This document shows, piece by piece, positions 1 through 9,674 of a stretch of 64,000 nucleotides of DNA (within the stretch, counting starts at the first letter, position 1; each line of letters starts with the position of its first letter). The stretch lies in NCBI RefSeq assembly GCF_001426995.1, contig NZ_LMFY01000001.1, positions 1,798,496-1,862,495 on the forward strand, in the 5' to 3' direction. The position numbers were made by a program, and so were the translations under genes. Source of the DNA: Microbacterium sp. Root553 (lineage in GTDB: Bacteria; Actinomycetota; Actinomycetes; Actinomycetales; Microbacteriaceae). The notes below the pieces were generated by a model. It was not told the origin of the DNA. It saw nothing but the letters and a program-made list of their open reading frames with translations, and did no database searches.

Positions 1-27
1 GAGGGTCAGCCGCGGGGAGCCGCTCAT
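1..27 (-). CDS. 5' end of a gene cut by the window edge
   Basis: Only nine codons are visible (MSGSPRLTL). The ATG at 27-25 overlaps the TGA of the MFS gene (26-24) as ATGA, so it is very probably the fourth gene of the leftward hydrolase/MFS operon, translated by coupling. Too little is present to identify it. Confidence 0.6.
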
Positions 28-1328
28 CGCACGCCCTTCACCCGCGTGACGGAGAACGCCGCGATCAGCGCCATGACCACCGCGCCCATGTAGAGGGCGG
101 CGAAGTTCTCGCCGGTGGGAGAGCCGATGCGGGTCGCGAAGTAACCGAACACGGGCACGAGAATACCGGGCAGCAGGTACGCGAGCGCCACGATGCCGAG
201 ATCCTTGCCCGCGTCCTCGATCGAGGGCAGGCACTCGGTCATGAGAGCGACGTCAGCGGCGATGTAGGCGCCCTGGCCCGCACCGACGATCGCGATGCCC
301 ACCAGGAACCACACGATGTCGCCGAACGACACGGCGAGCACGAGACCCGCGGCGCTGGCCAGGGAGCCGATCACGACCGACGGCTTGCGGCGTTTCGTGC
401 GATCCGAGATCACCCCGAAGACGAACGCCATCACGAGGTTCATGAGCGTGAAGGCCGCGGTGGCCTGCGTCTGCACGGCGGCGATCGCCGCGGGGTCGTC
501 GATCGCGAAGCGACCGGAGATCGTCAGATAGAGGTAGCTGGTGACCGACACGATCGACGCCGTCATGAAGAACCGGCACATCCACGCCCACGCGAAGTCG
601 GGGTACCGGCGTGGGCTCAGCCAGAACGTGGCGAGCACTCCGCGCCAGTCCAGAGGAGCGGCGGGCGCGGTGCGCCGGATGTCCTTGAGCGCGAAGAACA
701 GCAGGAGCGCGAGGAGCGCCGACAGCCCGCCGGGGATCAGGAACATCCCCGCCTGCCCTGTCGCCGCGACGACGCCCGAGAGCGAGACCCCGCCGAGGAT
801 CCCCAGTGCGGTGGCGGCGCCCGTCACCGCCGACATGATCGCGCGGATGCTGCGTCTGATCTGATCGGCGAACAGCGTGTGGACCGTCATCGAGATGGCT
901 CCCCAGCCCACCAGGACGAGCACCGTGCCGGTGCCGAGCAGCAGCAGCGACGGCGCGGTCGCCTGGATCCCGTAGCCGATCAGCGCGATGACGGCTCCGG
1001 AGAGGATCCAGGGACGACGGATGCCGAGGCGGGACATCGACCGGTCGCTGACCCGGCCGAAGATCGGTGTCGTGACGAGGACGGCGGCGCCTCCGAGAGT
1101 GAGGACGATGCTGAGATCGCCGGTGGCCTGATCGGGGTTCCACTCCTTGAGGAGCTGCGGGATCGCGACGCTCGCCACCCCCTGGGCGATGCCCGAGCCG
1201 AACCAAGCGAGGACGAACGCGACCCAGAACCAGCGACTCTGGCGCTCGCCGGGGATCGCGTCCGACGCGAGCGGAGGTGCGGACGAGGAGGAGGGGAGCA
1301 CGGGCTCGACTGCATGGGCGGACATCAT
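24..1328 (-). CDS. MFS transporter
   Basis: A 434-residue membrane protein of the major facilitator superfamily, expected in the cytoplasmic membrane. After a Ser/Pro-rich N-terminus of about 35 residues there are about twelve hydrophobic segments. The first half has the loop 2-3 signature region (GRVSDRSMSRLG) and the second a matching loop (GVISDRTKRRKP), the duplicated GxxxDRxxRR/K pattern of the superfamily. The start is one of two tandem ATGs at 1328 and 1325. The first overlaps the TGA of the upstream hydrolase gene (ATGATG), which indicates translational coupling. Substrate is not readable. Two ester hydrolases in the same operon suggest it imports an ester, lactone or glycoside that they cleave, but this is inference. 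Confidence 0.88.
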   Translation of the reverse strand: MMSAHAVEPVLPSSSSAPPLASDAIPGERQSRWFWVAFVLAWFGSGIAQGVASVAIPQLLKEWNPDQATGDLSIVLTLGGAAVLVTTPIFGRVSDRSMSRLGIRRPWILSGAVIALIGYGIQATAPSLLLLGTGTVLVLVGWGAISMTVHTLFADQIRRSIRAIMSAVTGAATALGILGGVSLSGVVAATGQAGMFLIPGGLSALLALLLFFALKDIRRTAPAAPLDWRGVLATFWLSPRRYPDFAWAWMCRFFMTASIVSVTSYLYLTISGRFAIDDPAAIAAVQTQATAAFTLMNLVMAFVFGVISDRTKRRKPSVVIGSLASAAGLVLAVSFGDIVWFLVGIAIVGAGQGAYIAADVALMTECLPSIEDAGKDLGIVALAYLLPGILVPVFGYFATRIGSPTGENFAALYMGAVVMALIAAFSVTRVKGVR

Positions 1329-2404
1329 CGTCTCCAGGTCGGGGTCGGGGTCGGGGTCGGTGTCGGGGTGAGTGTCACGATCGTCGCGAGGGTCTCGGTG
1401 AGGGACCGCGGAGGTGCGCCGTCCGGGAGTGCCACGGCGGCGTCGTATGCGCACGCCACCTCGTGGGCGAACACGTCGCGCCACGCGCGCGCGCCGTGCC
1501 AGCGGGCGGTGAGCCCGGGGGATCCGTGCACGTGGCCCGCCCCGATGCGCAGCACCACGGGCACGCCGGCGGCCTGCAGCGTGCGCGTGTAGGCGATGGC
1601 GCCGTCGCGCAGCGGGTCGTGCTCCGCCGCGAGGATCAGGGCGGGAGCGAGGTGCCGATGGTCCGCGGCGTCCAGGGGCGAGGCCTCCGCGAGGGGAGCC
1701 CCGGCGCGGTAGATCGCGACGATCCCCTCCGCGTCCTCCATCCCCGACGCGCGGCGGTACCGGCCCATCGACGCTCCCAGCGGTCGCAGAGCGGTCGGGG
1801 GCACCTCGAGCACCTGATGGCGCAGCGGCCTCCCCTCGTCGCGTTCCCGCAGTGCGGCGGAGGCGGCGATCGTGGCTCCCGCCGAGTTCCCTCCGATGCC
1901 GAGACGGTGGGGGTCGATGCCCCACTCCTCGGCATGGGCACGCAGATCGGCCAGCGCCGCGACCGCATCCCGGACGGGAGCGGGGAACGGATGCTCGGGG
2001 GCGAGCCGGTATTCGAGCGAGATGAGCTGCACGCCGGAGCGGAGCGCGCGGTCGGCGCATATCCGCTCGTTGAGCACCTCGTCGATCGTGCCTTCGGTCC
2101 ATCCGCCGCCGTGCAGCCACAGCATCGTCGGCTGCGGACCGACGGCTGCAGTGGACCGGAAGCGTCGCGCGCGCAGCGGACCGTCTGCGCCCGCGACCAT
2201 CAGGTCGTCGACCCGCACGCCGTCGGGGGCGGGATCGGTGAACTCGACCGCGAGGATGTCGCTGACCTCCCTGGCCGCGCGACGGCGGGCGGGGGAGCCG
2301 GCGGGACCCGCGTCGGGCAGTGCGGCCGTGAGCTCGACGGTGCGGCGCAGCCAGGCGAGCACCGGCTCGTCGAGCGGGGGGAGGTCGTCGCCGAGATCGA
2401 TCAT
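1325..2404 (-). CDS. alpha/beta hydrolase, HSL (hormone-sensitive lipase) family
   Basis: A 359-residue probable carboxylesterase. The HSL-family oxyanion motif HGGG lies at residues 98-101, the nucleophile elbow GGNSAG has Ser174, the acid is Asp263 (EHDPLRDG) and the catalytic His is in GHVHGSP near residue 291-293. No signal peptide is seen, so it should be cytoplasmic. The C-terminus is a Pro-Thr repeat (PTPTPT) encoded by a hexanucleotide repeat, which is unusual and may vary in length. ATG at 2404 overlaps the TGA of the upstream paralogous hydrolase (ATGA), and its own stop overlaps the MFS start. Exact ester substrate unknown. Confidence 0.88.
   Translation of the reverse strand: MIDLGDDLPPLDEPVLAWLRRTVELTAALPDAGPAGSPARRRAAREVSDILAVEFTDPAPDGVRVDDLMVAGADGPLRARRFRSTAAVGPQPTMLWLHGGGWTEGTIDEVLNERICADRALRSGVQLISLEYRLAPEHPFPAPVRDAVAALADLRAHAEEWGIDPHRLGIGGNSAGATIAASAALRERDEGRPLRHQVLEVPPTALRPLGASMGRYRRASGMEDAEGIVAIYRAGAPLAEASPLDAADHRHLAPALILAAEHDPLRDGAIAYTRTLQAAGVPVVLRIGAGHVHGSPGLTARWHGARAWRDVFAHEVACAYDAAVALPDGAPPRSLTETLATIVTLTPTPTPTPTPTWRR
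1341..1368 (+). repeat. (GGGGTC)n repeat with G-quadruplex pattern
   Basis: Four runs of GGGG at 1341, 1347, 1353 and 1365 on the + strand are separated by loops of 2, 2 and 8 nt. On the coding (minus) strand this encodes the Pro-Thr repeat at the C-terminus of the hydrolase, about 15 bp before the coupled MFS start. It is a sequence-pattern call only. Confidence 0.5.
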
Positions 2405-3432
2405 CGTGCGCTCTCCTCGCGTCGCGCATCCACCGAGTGCAGGGTGCGCAGTTCGGAGATCAGCAGACGGTGCGCGGCATCCGCTGCGGGGACGAGACCG
2501 GTGCATCCCAGCGATCCGTGCGTCTGGCCGATGAAACGCACAGCGGTGACCGCGACCCCCGCATCCGACAGCGCACGGGCGTACGCCTCGCCGTCGCCGC
2601 GCAGCGGATCGAGCTCCGAGGTGAGGATGAGGGCCGGAGGGAGGTCCGCGTGGGAGGCCGCGAGGAGCGGAGAGGCGTAGGGGAGGCGCGCGGTGTCCGC
2701 ATCGTCGCCGAGGTACTGCCGCACCAGCTGTCGCCCCGCCGTGCGGACGATCACGCCGGGCATCGAAGCGGCGATCCCGTCCATGTCGGCGTGCCCGATG
2801 GTCAGATCCAGCGCCGGGTTCTCCAGGATCTGCAGGGCGATCGGATGGTTCTCCCTGTCACGGTTCATCAGCGTCACGGCCGCGGCGAGGTCGCCACCCG
2901 ACGAGGCGCCCCCGACCGCGATCCGCCAGGGTGAGCCGCCGAGCTCGGTCGCGTGCGCGCGCACCCACTCGAACGCCGACCAGCACTGCTCGGGCTGGGT
3001 CGGATAGCGCTGCTCGGGGGCGTGGGCGTAGTCGACCGCGACGAGCACGATCCCCGCGTCGTGTGCGCGCTGTCGGAACCGGGCGTCCCAGCTCACCCAG
3101 TCGATTCCGGCGATCGTGAATCCGCCGCCGTAGAAGTACACGAGGATCGGCAGGTCGGCACCGCGGGCGGTCGGGTCGGCGTCCGGCCAGTACACGCGCA
3201 CCCGCACGTCGGGGTGCGCGTCGACCGGCACGAGCTCGTCGCGCGTCGCGGTGTCGAGGGGGACGATGCCCAGTGCGGCGCTCACGCGGGTGTCATTCTC
3301 GCTCGCCACTCGTCGGCGGCCGGCGGGGTCCTTCGGCTCGGGAGAGAGCAGCGGTGCGATCCGGCTCTCGTACGTCGCCACCGCGCTGTCGAGCGACGGG
3401 CGGCGGAATCGGCGATTCCTCGGTCTGGGCAT
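2401..3432 (-). CDS. alpha/beta hydrolase, HSL-like, first gene of operon
   Basis: A 343-residue probable esterase, paralogous in layout to the next gene. It carries the nucleophile motif GGASSGGD, acid loop SELDPLRGDG and a terminal His in GQTHGSLG. The oxyanion motif reads YGGGF instead of HGGGF, a departure from the HSL norm. Of two in-frame ATGs (3438 and 3432) the second is preferred because the AAGGAG at 3439-3444 sits about 6 nt before it and abuts the first. It heads a leftward operon (hydrolase, hydrolase, MFS, next gene) divergent from the LacI regulator, with a palindrome at 3481-3496 in the shared promoter region. Confidence 0.85.
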   Translation of the reverse strand: MPRPRNRRFRRPSLDSAVATYESRIAPLLSPEPKDPAGRRRVASENDTRVSAALGIVPLDTATRDELVPVDAHPDVRVRVYWPDADPTARGADLPILVYFYGGGFTIAGIDWVSWDARFRQRAHDAGIVLVAVDYAHAPEQRYPTQPEQCWSAFEWVRAHATELGGSPWRIAVGGASSGGDLAAAVTLMNRDRENHPIALQILENPALDLTIGHADMDGIAASMPGVIVRTAGRQLVRQYLGDDADTARLPYASPLLAASHADLPPALILTSELDPLRGDGEAYARALSDAGVAVTAVRFIGQTHGSLGCTGLVPAADAAHRLLISELRTLHSVDARREESAR

Positions 3433-3480
3433 CTGCATCTCCTTCGCATCTTCTTCGACGGCTGCGCACTAGTCTGAGCA

Positions 3481-3496
3481 ATCGAAGAACTTCGAT
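3481..3496. promoter_or_regulatory. palindromic operator candidate for the LacI regulator
   Basis: ATCGAAG-AA-CTTCGAT is a perfect 7+7 bp inverted repeat with a 2-bp centre. It lies between the divergent hydrolase operon and the LacI-family gene, 18 bp before the latter. Size and position fit a LacI-type operator controlling both directions; binding is inferred. Confidence 0.6.
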
Positions 3497-3513
3497 GAAG
3501 CGGGGAATCGGAC

Positions 3514-4503
3514 ATGCGAGCGCGACCGGGCAGAGTGACCATCTATGACGTCGCGGAGCGCGCGGGAGTGAGCATCTCCACCGTCTCGCTCGCGGTCAGC
3601 GCACCGCACCGGGTGCGGCAGGAGACCAGGGAGCGCATCGTCGCCGCGGCCACCGAGCTGGGCTATCGCATGACCGAGGGGCGGCGGGTCGGCGCGGCGC
3701 GGATCGCGGTGGCCGCGCCTTTCACGACCTATCCGTCGTACCTGCGCAGGCTCTCCGGCATGCTGCGCCGCGCCAGGGACGCCGCCGTCGACATCATCCC
3801 CTACGACCTGGATTCCGCGGCCGCCGCCGAGGAGCCGTTGCTGGATGTGCTGCCCACCCGCGCCGACGTGGCGGGCCTCGTCGTGATGGGGGTGCCGCTG
3901 GGCGGGGCCGCACGCCGCGCGAGCCGTGCGGCCCGCATCCCGATCGTCTACGTCGACGTCGTGCCCTCGCGCGCGGATGCCGGGGGACCGGTGATCCTCG
4001 TCGACGACCGTGACGGCGGCGCCCAGATCGGCCGGCACCTGGCGCATCTCGGTCACCGACGGGTGCTGTTCGTCCACGAGCCGCAGCGCTCGCCGTCGTA
4101 CGTGTCGGCGGGGATGCTGCGTGTCGAAGGGCTCGTGGACCACGTCGAGGTCGTGTCTATCGCGCTCGACGGGCCGGGTGCGGTGGGCGCCGACGTCCCG
4201 CGGGAAGCCGCCCGCCGGGGCGCGACCGCGATCGTCGCCAACCATGATCAGTATGCGGTGGCGGTGCTCGCCGAGCTCCGCTCCTCGCCTCCGGCCGCGC
4301 CCCTCGCGGTGGTCGGATACGACGACGGGGAGCTCGCCGCGGGGCTTGACCTGACCACCGTGCGCCAGCCGTTCGAGGAGAGCGGGCGGGCGGCCCTGGA
4401 GCGTGTCCTCGCCCTGGTCTCGGGCACGGAGGTCTCGCACGAGACGGTGCTTCTGGCTCCGACCCTGATCGAACGTGGCTCGACGCGAGGAAAATTGTTA
4501 TAG
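3514..4503 (+). CDS. LacI-family transcriptional regulator
   Basis: A 329-residue repressor-type regulator. The N-terminal helix-turn-helix has the family signature TIYDVAERAGVSISTVSLAVS (about residues 8-28), with the hinge helix region after it. It is followed by a periplasmic-binding-protein-like sensor domain with VGYDDGELAAGLDLTTVRQP near the C-terminus, where the family contacts effector. It is divergent from the hydrolase/MFS operon and most likely regulates it and itself through the palindrome at 3481-3496. The effector is probably a product of the hydrolases, by inference. Its last codons and stop lie inside the GntR operator-like repeat of the next gene. Confidence 0.9.
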   Translation: MRARPGRVTIYDVAERAGVSISTVSLAVSAPHRVRQETRERIVAAATELGYRMTEGRRVGAARIAVAAPFTTYPSYLRRLSGMLRRARDAAVDIIPYDLDSAAAAEEPLLDVLPTRADVAGLVVMGVPLGGAARRASRAARIPIVYVDVVPSRADAGGPVILVDDRDGGAQIGRHLAHLGHRRVLFVHEPQRSPSYVSAGMLRVEGLVDHVEVVSIALDGPGAVGADVPREAARRGATAIVANHDQYAVAVLAELRSSPPAAPLAVVGYDDGELAAGLDLTTVRQPFEESGRAALERVLALVSGTEVSHETVLLAPTLIERGSTRGKLL

Positions 4504-4515
4504 TTCTCCTATAAC
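4497..4515. promoter_or_regulatory. operator candidate for the GntR/YtrA regulator
   Basis: GTTATAG-N5-CTATAAC is a perfect 7-bp inverted repeat in an otherwise GC-rich region, 20 bp before the GntR gene and overlapping the stop codon (4501-4503) of the LacI gene. GntR-family operators commonly have GT...AC half-sites; autoregulation is inferred. Confidence 0.6.
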
Positions 4516-4535
4516 TAATAGAAATTGAGGCTCCG

Positions 4536-4886
4536 ATGCTGATCCGAATCGATGCCGACAGCTCTCGGCCGCTCTTCGATCAGGTCGCGGCGTCCGTCCG
4601 AGCCGATGTCCTGACCGGACGACTCGGCCCCGGCGACCGACTGCCGGCAGCGCGCGAGCTGGCTGAGGCGCTCGAGATCAACCTGCACACCGTGCTCCGT
4701 GCGTACCAGCAGCTCAGAGACGAAGGTCTGATCGACCTGCGCCGCGGCAGGGGAGCGGTGGTTTCGGCATCCGCAGCGCCGCTCGCCGACCTCTCACAGG
4801 ACATCACCGCTCTCGTCACTCGTGCCGCCGCGCTCGGTGTCTCTCCCGCAACCCTGGCCGCCCTCATCAAGGAGACCGACGCATGA
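4536..4886 (+). CDS. GntR-family regulator, YtrA type
   Basis: A 116-residue short GntR protein. The winged HTH spans about residues 8-75 (PLFDQVAASVRADVL, then LPAARELAEALEINLHTVLRAYQQL and the wing LIDLRRGRGAVV). It lacks the long effector domain of FadR/HutC types and has only a short helical tail, as in the YtrA subfamily that usually controls membrane-protein operons. This matches the context: its TGA overlaps the ATG of a DUF1648 membrane protein, followed by a CPBP protease. It probably represses its own operon via 4497-4515. Confidence 0.88.
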   Translation: MLIRIDADSSRPLFDQVAASVRADVLTGRLGPGDRLPAARELAEALEINLHTVLRAYQQLRDEGLIDLRRGRGAVVSASAAPLADLSQDITALVTRAAALGVSPATLAALIKETDA

Positions 4887-5905
4887 CCCCTGAGATCCGC
4901 AGAGCCCGCACCGCCTTCTGGTGGGTGGGGGTGGTCCTACCGCTCGCCCTGATCGCGCTCGCGAGCATCGTCGTGCTCTCCTGGCTGCCCGATGTCCCCG
5001 ATCCGGCGGCGACCCACTGGGGACTCGACGGGGTCGACGGCTACGGACCGAGCTGGACCCCTCTCGCCCTGCTGATCGGGCTCGGCGGTGGGACGGTGCT
5101 GCTGTTCGCGCTCATCGCACTGCTCTCCCACCGGCTCCCCCAGCAGGGTGCTGCGGCACCGATCGCGCAGCCGCAGTGGTCCGCGACCGCGCGGCTGCTC
5201 GGTGCGATGAGCCTCGGCACGGCGGGCCTGATGACGGTGCTCGCCATCGTCACCACCGCTGCGCAGCGCGGTCTCGCCGACGCCGCGGACGCCGCCGACA
5301 TCACCCCGTGGATCCCGGTTCTCCTCGTCGTGATGATCGGGCTCGCCGTGGCCGGCTGGTTCCTGCAGCCGGCGGTGTCGCGGTCGCCCGAGTCCTCGGG
5401 CGACGCGGCGACCCCGCTGCCGCTGGCCGATCATGAGCGCGCGGTGTGGATGAAGACGGTGACGGTCGCGAGAGTCGGCCAGGTCGTTCTCGGCACCGCC
5501 GTCTTCCTCATGATCGCGATGAGCGTGCTCCTGTTCGCTCAGGACGTCGTCGCGGCGTGGATCGTCGCCGCGGTCGCGCTGATCGTCGCGGTCCTCGTGT
5601 CGACGAGCCTCACCTTCCGTGTCCGTGCGAGCGCCGCGGGGCTCCGAGTGCGTTCCGTCATGGGGTGGCCGCGGATCGACATCCCGTCTGCGGAGATCGC
5701 GAGCGTTCGCGCCGTGCGGGTCGACCCGTTCGCCGAGTTCGGGGGATGGGGGTACCGCTTCGGCATGGACGGGCGCCGCGGAGTGGTGCTCCGCACGGGG
5801 GACGCTCTCGAAGTCGCCCGCACGAACGGCCGCGTGTTCGTCGTCACGGTCGACGACGCGGCCACGGCGGCATCCGTCCTCGCTGCCTCCGCCGACCCCC
5901 GATGA
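4883..5905 (+). CDS. DUF1648-containing membrane protein
   Basis: A 340-residue integral membrane protein with about six hydrophobic segments. The N-terminal part carries the DUF1648 pattern (LPDVPDPAATHWGLDGVDGYG) seen in SdpI-like proteins. The C-terminal 100 residues are a soluble, PH-like beta-rich region (FRVRASAAGLRVRSVMGWPRIDIP). It is translationally coupled to the YtrA-type regulator (ATGA at 4883). The SdpI relationship suggests membrane stress or immunity, but the function here is unknown. Confidence 0.8.
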   Translation: MTPEIRRARTAFWWVGVVLPLALIALASIVVLSWLPDVPDPAATHWGLDGVDGYGPSWTPLALLIGLGGGTVLLFALIALLSHRLPQQGAAAPIAQPQWSATARLLGAMSLGTAGLMTVLAIVTTAAQRGLADAADAADITPWIPVLLVVMIGLAVAGWFLQPAVSRSPESSGDAATPLPLADHERAVWMKTVTVARVGQVVLGTAVFLMIAMSVLLFAQDVVAAWIVAAVALIVAVLVSTSLTFRVRASAAGLRVRSVMGWPRIDIPSAEIASVRAVRVDPFAEFGGWGYRFGMDGRRGVVLRTGDALEVARTNGRVFVVTVDDAATAASVLAASADPR

Positions 5906-5942
5906 CATCGTCCGCGTCCGTCCCGATCAGAGGAGACCACTC

Positions 5943-6902
5943 ATGACCCGCCTCCGTGTCACCGCCATCGCCGTGTTCACCGCCCTCGCCTGCGGTCTCG
6001 CCTGGCTCGTCGCCCTGCCGCTGTGGTCGGGCGACGGACTCGCCGAGCCGCTCGCCGGCATCATCCTGCCCGTGATGATGTTCACCCCCGCGATCGCCGC
6101 GCTCGTGGTGACCGTGACGATGCGCGTCCCCGCGCGCGGCGAGAGGCTGCGATTCCTCGGGATGTGGCCGCTGCGTCCGGCGAAGCGCGTGATCTGGCTG
6201 ATGGTGCTGGGGTGGCTCGCGCCCCCGTTGCTCGTCGCGCTCGGCGTCCTCGTCGCTGCCGCGCTCGGATTCGTCCGCCTCGACCTGACGTTCGCCGCGT
6301 TCTCGGCCACCATCGCCGGAGCTCTTCCCGAGGGCACCCCGATGCCTCCCATCGGCCTGCTCGTGATCTCGCAGATCGTGATGATCCCTTTCGCCGCGCT
6401 GATCAACAGCGTGCTGGCTTTCGGCGAGGAGCTGGGCTGGCGGGGGTGGCTCGTGCCGGCGCTGCGCCCGCTCGGCACCTGGCCCACGCTGCTCCTCAGC
6501 GGGGCGATCTGGGGACTGTGGCACAGTCCGATCATCCTGCTCGGCTACAACTTCGGCCGCACCGATGTCACGGGCGTCCTCTTCATGGTCGGCGGCTGCG
6601 TCGCCTGGGGAATCCTGTTCGGATGGCTGCGCCTGCGCTCCGCGTCGATCTGGCCCGCCGTCCTGGCGCACGGATCGCTCAACGCGGCGGCCGGGCTCAT
6701 GCTGCTCGTCGCCGCATCGCAGCCCGATCTCGCCCTCGCGGGGCCGCTGGGCGTCGCGGGGTGGATCGTGGCCGCCGTCATCATCGGGGTCCTCGCTGTC
6801 ACCGGGCAGTTCCGCCGGCAGCCGGAGTTGGCGGATGCGCCGGGACGCCTGCTCTCCGCCCCGCGCGCGACAGGGGAGCCGCAGCACTCGTCCACCCCTT
6901 GA
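5943..6902 (+). CDS. CPBP-family intramembrane metalloprotease
   Basis: A 319-residue multi-pass membrane protein of the CAAX protease/bacteriocin-processing (Abi) family. Conserved motifs are visible: EELGWRGWLVPAL (motif 1, EExxxR), the FxxxH-like GLWHSP (motif 2) and LAHGSLNA (motif 3, HxxxN-like), which hold the catalytic Glu/His residues. The ATG at 5943 follows AGAGGAGACC. It is the last gene of the GntR-DUF1648-CPBP group. The combination resembles SdpI/Abi immunity modules; the target substrate is unknown. Confidence 0.88.
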   Translation: MTRLRVTAIAVFTALACGLAWLVALPLWSGDGLAEPLAGIILPVMMFTPAIAALVVTVTMRVPARGERLRFLGMWPLRPAKRVIWLMVLGWLAPPLLVALGVLVAAALGFVRLDLTFAAFSATIAGALPEGTPMPPIGLLVISQIVMIPFAALINSVLAFGEELGWRGWLVPALRPLGTWPTLLLSGAIWGLWHSPIILLGYNFGRTDVTGVLFMVGGCVAWGILFGWLRLRSASIWPAVLAHGSLNAAAGLMLLVAASQPDLALAGPLGVAGWIVAAVIIGVLAVTGQFRRQPELADAPGRLLSAPRATGEPQHSSTP

Positions 6903-6934
6903 CGCCTCGTGCGCCGCGAGGGTTTGCTGAGGGG

Positions 6935-7636
6935 ATGGACGCCACCGCCGATGCCTGGTCGAAGACCGACTCCTATCTCGCCGATCTGCTCGTCGGGGAT
7001 GATCCGCATCTCGAGGCGGCTCTGGCGGCGCAGCGCGCGGCCGGACTGCCCGAGATCGAGGTGGCACCCGTCTCGGGCAAGCTGCTCCACCTGATCGCGC
7101 GGATCAGCGGGGCGCGGCGGGTGCTCGAGATCGGCACCCTCGGCGGGTACTCGACGATCTGGCTGGCACGCGCGGTCGGCGCGGAGGGCCGTGTCGTGAC
7201 GATCGAAGCAGAGGCCGGCAATGCGGCCGTCGCGCGGGGGAGTCTCGACGCGGCCGGCGTCGGTGACCGGGTCGACATCCGGATCGGGCGCGGCGCGGAT
7301 GTGCTCCCGACTCTCGTCGGCGGATTCGATCTCGTCTTCATCGACGCCGACAAGGAGTCGAACACCGTCTACCTCGACTGGGCGGCGCGCCTCGGGCATC
7401 CCGGCACCGTCGTGATCCTCGACAACATCGGGCGCGAGGGCGAGATCATCCGTGACGACACGACCGATCCGAAGGTGATCGGCACCAGGGACGGACTGCG
7501 GATGCTGGGAGAGGACCCCCGCTTCGACGCCACCGCCCTGCAGACCGTCGGGGTCAAGGGATGGGACGGCTTCGCGCTCGCGGTCGTGGTGTCGCCCTCC
7601 GACTCGGACCCCGGCGCCGACGCGGCGGCGGGCTAG
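6935..7636 (+). CDS. class I SAM-dependent O-methyltransferase (CCoAMT-like)
   Basis: A 233-residue cytoplasmic methyltransferase of the O-methyltransferase family 3. The SAM-binding motif I is VLEIGTLGGYSTIWLA (about residues 62-77), followed by VVTIEAE and the metal-linked FDLVFIDADKESN. The motif LDNIGREG stands where CCoAMT-like enzymes have their divalent-metal ligands. TTTGCT lies exactly 6 nt before ATG 6935, possibly a leaderless start. The acceptor is unknown. The stop codon at 7634-7636 overlaps the enolase promoter. Confidence 0.85.
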   Translation: MDATADAWSKTDSYLADLLVGDDPHLEAALAAQRAAGLPEIEVAPVSGKLLHLIARISGARRVLEIGTLGGYSTIWLARAVGAEGRVVTIEAEAGNAAVARGSLDAAGVGDRVDIRIGRGADVLPTLVGGFDLVFIDADKESNTVYLDWAARLGHPGTVVILDNIGREGEIIRDDTTDPKVIGTRDGLRMLGEDPRFDATALQTVGVKGWDGFALAVVVSPSDSDPGADAAAG

Positions 7637-7639
7637 ACT
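7634..7639 (+). promoter_or_regulatory. -10 box of the enolase promoter
   Basis: TAGACT overlaps the TAG stop of the methyltransferase gene. Transcription would start about 7646 and give a leader of roughly 50 nt with a strong AAGGAG at 7682-7687 before the GTG start. Pattern-based call. Confidence 0.5.
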
Positions 7640-7679
7640 GGCCGAGGATCGACGACGCTCCACACAACGTTTTCTCTGA

Positions 7680-8975
<1,296 letters not shown>

Positions 8976-9028
8976 ACGCAGCACAGACAGAGGCACGCCG
9001 CCTGCGCGGCATCGACGGAGGAGGAGCC

Positions 9029-9592
9029 GTGGCACGACGACCGGCTCCTCCTTCGGCGTCTCCGGGGTCGTCCCGAGCCGGGGCGGCGAGGAGCTCCGCG
9101 CCCCGCGCGACCCGGTCCGGATCGCCGCGCGGGTCGGCCGCACGCGACACGACGGCGCGCAGCGTCGACGTGCGGGAGTGGGCCTCCGGCATCCGCCTGT
9201 CCGCGTTCTCGGTCATCATGCTCTCGCTCGTCGTGCTGGGAGCATGGGTGCTGGTGCCGACGCTGGGGACGTTCATCGATCAGCGTCAGAAGATCGCCGC
9301 GCTCGAGCAGTCCATCCAGGTCTCCGAGGATCAGATCACCGCCCTGCAGAAGGAGCGCGACCGCTGGAACGACCCGGCGTACATCACCACACAGGCGCGC
9401 GAGCGCCTCTACTACGTCAAGCCGGGTGAGGTCGTCTATCTGATCGACGACGATCTCGACCCCGCCGCGTTGCCGCAGGAGCAGGGTCCCGTCAGCGACA
9501 CCCTCGAAGAGACGCCGTCGGACTGGATGCCGCAGCTGCTGCGCACGCTCACCTCCGCCGGCCTGAGCGACACGGCGGCGGTCACCCGCTGA
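9029..9592 (+). CDS. septum formation initiator (FtsB/DivIC-like)
   Basis: A 187-residue bitopic division protein. A basic, Ala/Ser/Arg-rich cytoplasmic tail of about 50 residues precedes one membrane span (FSVIMLSLVVLGAWVLVP). Then comes an extracytoplasmic coiled coil (IDQRQKIAALEQSIQVSEDQI...LQKERDRW) and the family signature DPAYITTQARERLYYVKPGE. FtsB/DivIC proteins recruit FtsQ/FtsL to the septum. GTG start with GGAGGAG close upstream. Position just after eno and before DUF501 is conserved in actinobacteria. Confidence 0.92.
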   Translation: MARRPAPPSASPGSSRAGAARSSAPRATRSGSPRGSAARDTTARSVDVREWASGIRLSAFSVIMLSLVVLGAWVLVPTLGTFIDQRQKIAALEQSIQVSEDQITALQKERDRWNDPAYITTQARERLYYVKPGEVVYLIDDDLDPAALPQEQGPVSDTLEETPSDWMPQLLRTLTSAGLSDTAAVTR

Positions 9593-9662
9593 TCCCGGCC
9601 GCCCGTCGTCGGGCAGGCGGCGCGTCCGGCACGGCTCCGAGCGAGCTCCCTGGCGTCTCCCG

Positions 9663-9668
9663 TACGCT
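9663..9668 (+). promoter_or_regulatory. -10 box of DUF501 gene, leaderless type
   Basis: TACGCT ends exactly 6 nt before the GTG at 9675, so the transcript should begin at or next to the start codon. It supports GTG 9675 as the start. Confidence 0.55.
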
Positions 9669-9674
9669 GGTCGG

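Noticed and set aside
24..2429. One continuous 801-codon minus-strand frame joining hydrolase-frame sequence and the MFS gene
   Set aside because: The N-terminal 367 residues are out-of-frame Arg/Pro/Ala-rich translation of the hydrolase genes; the MFS gene starts at the coupled ATG 1328.
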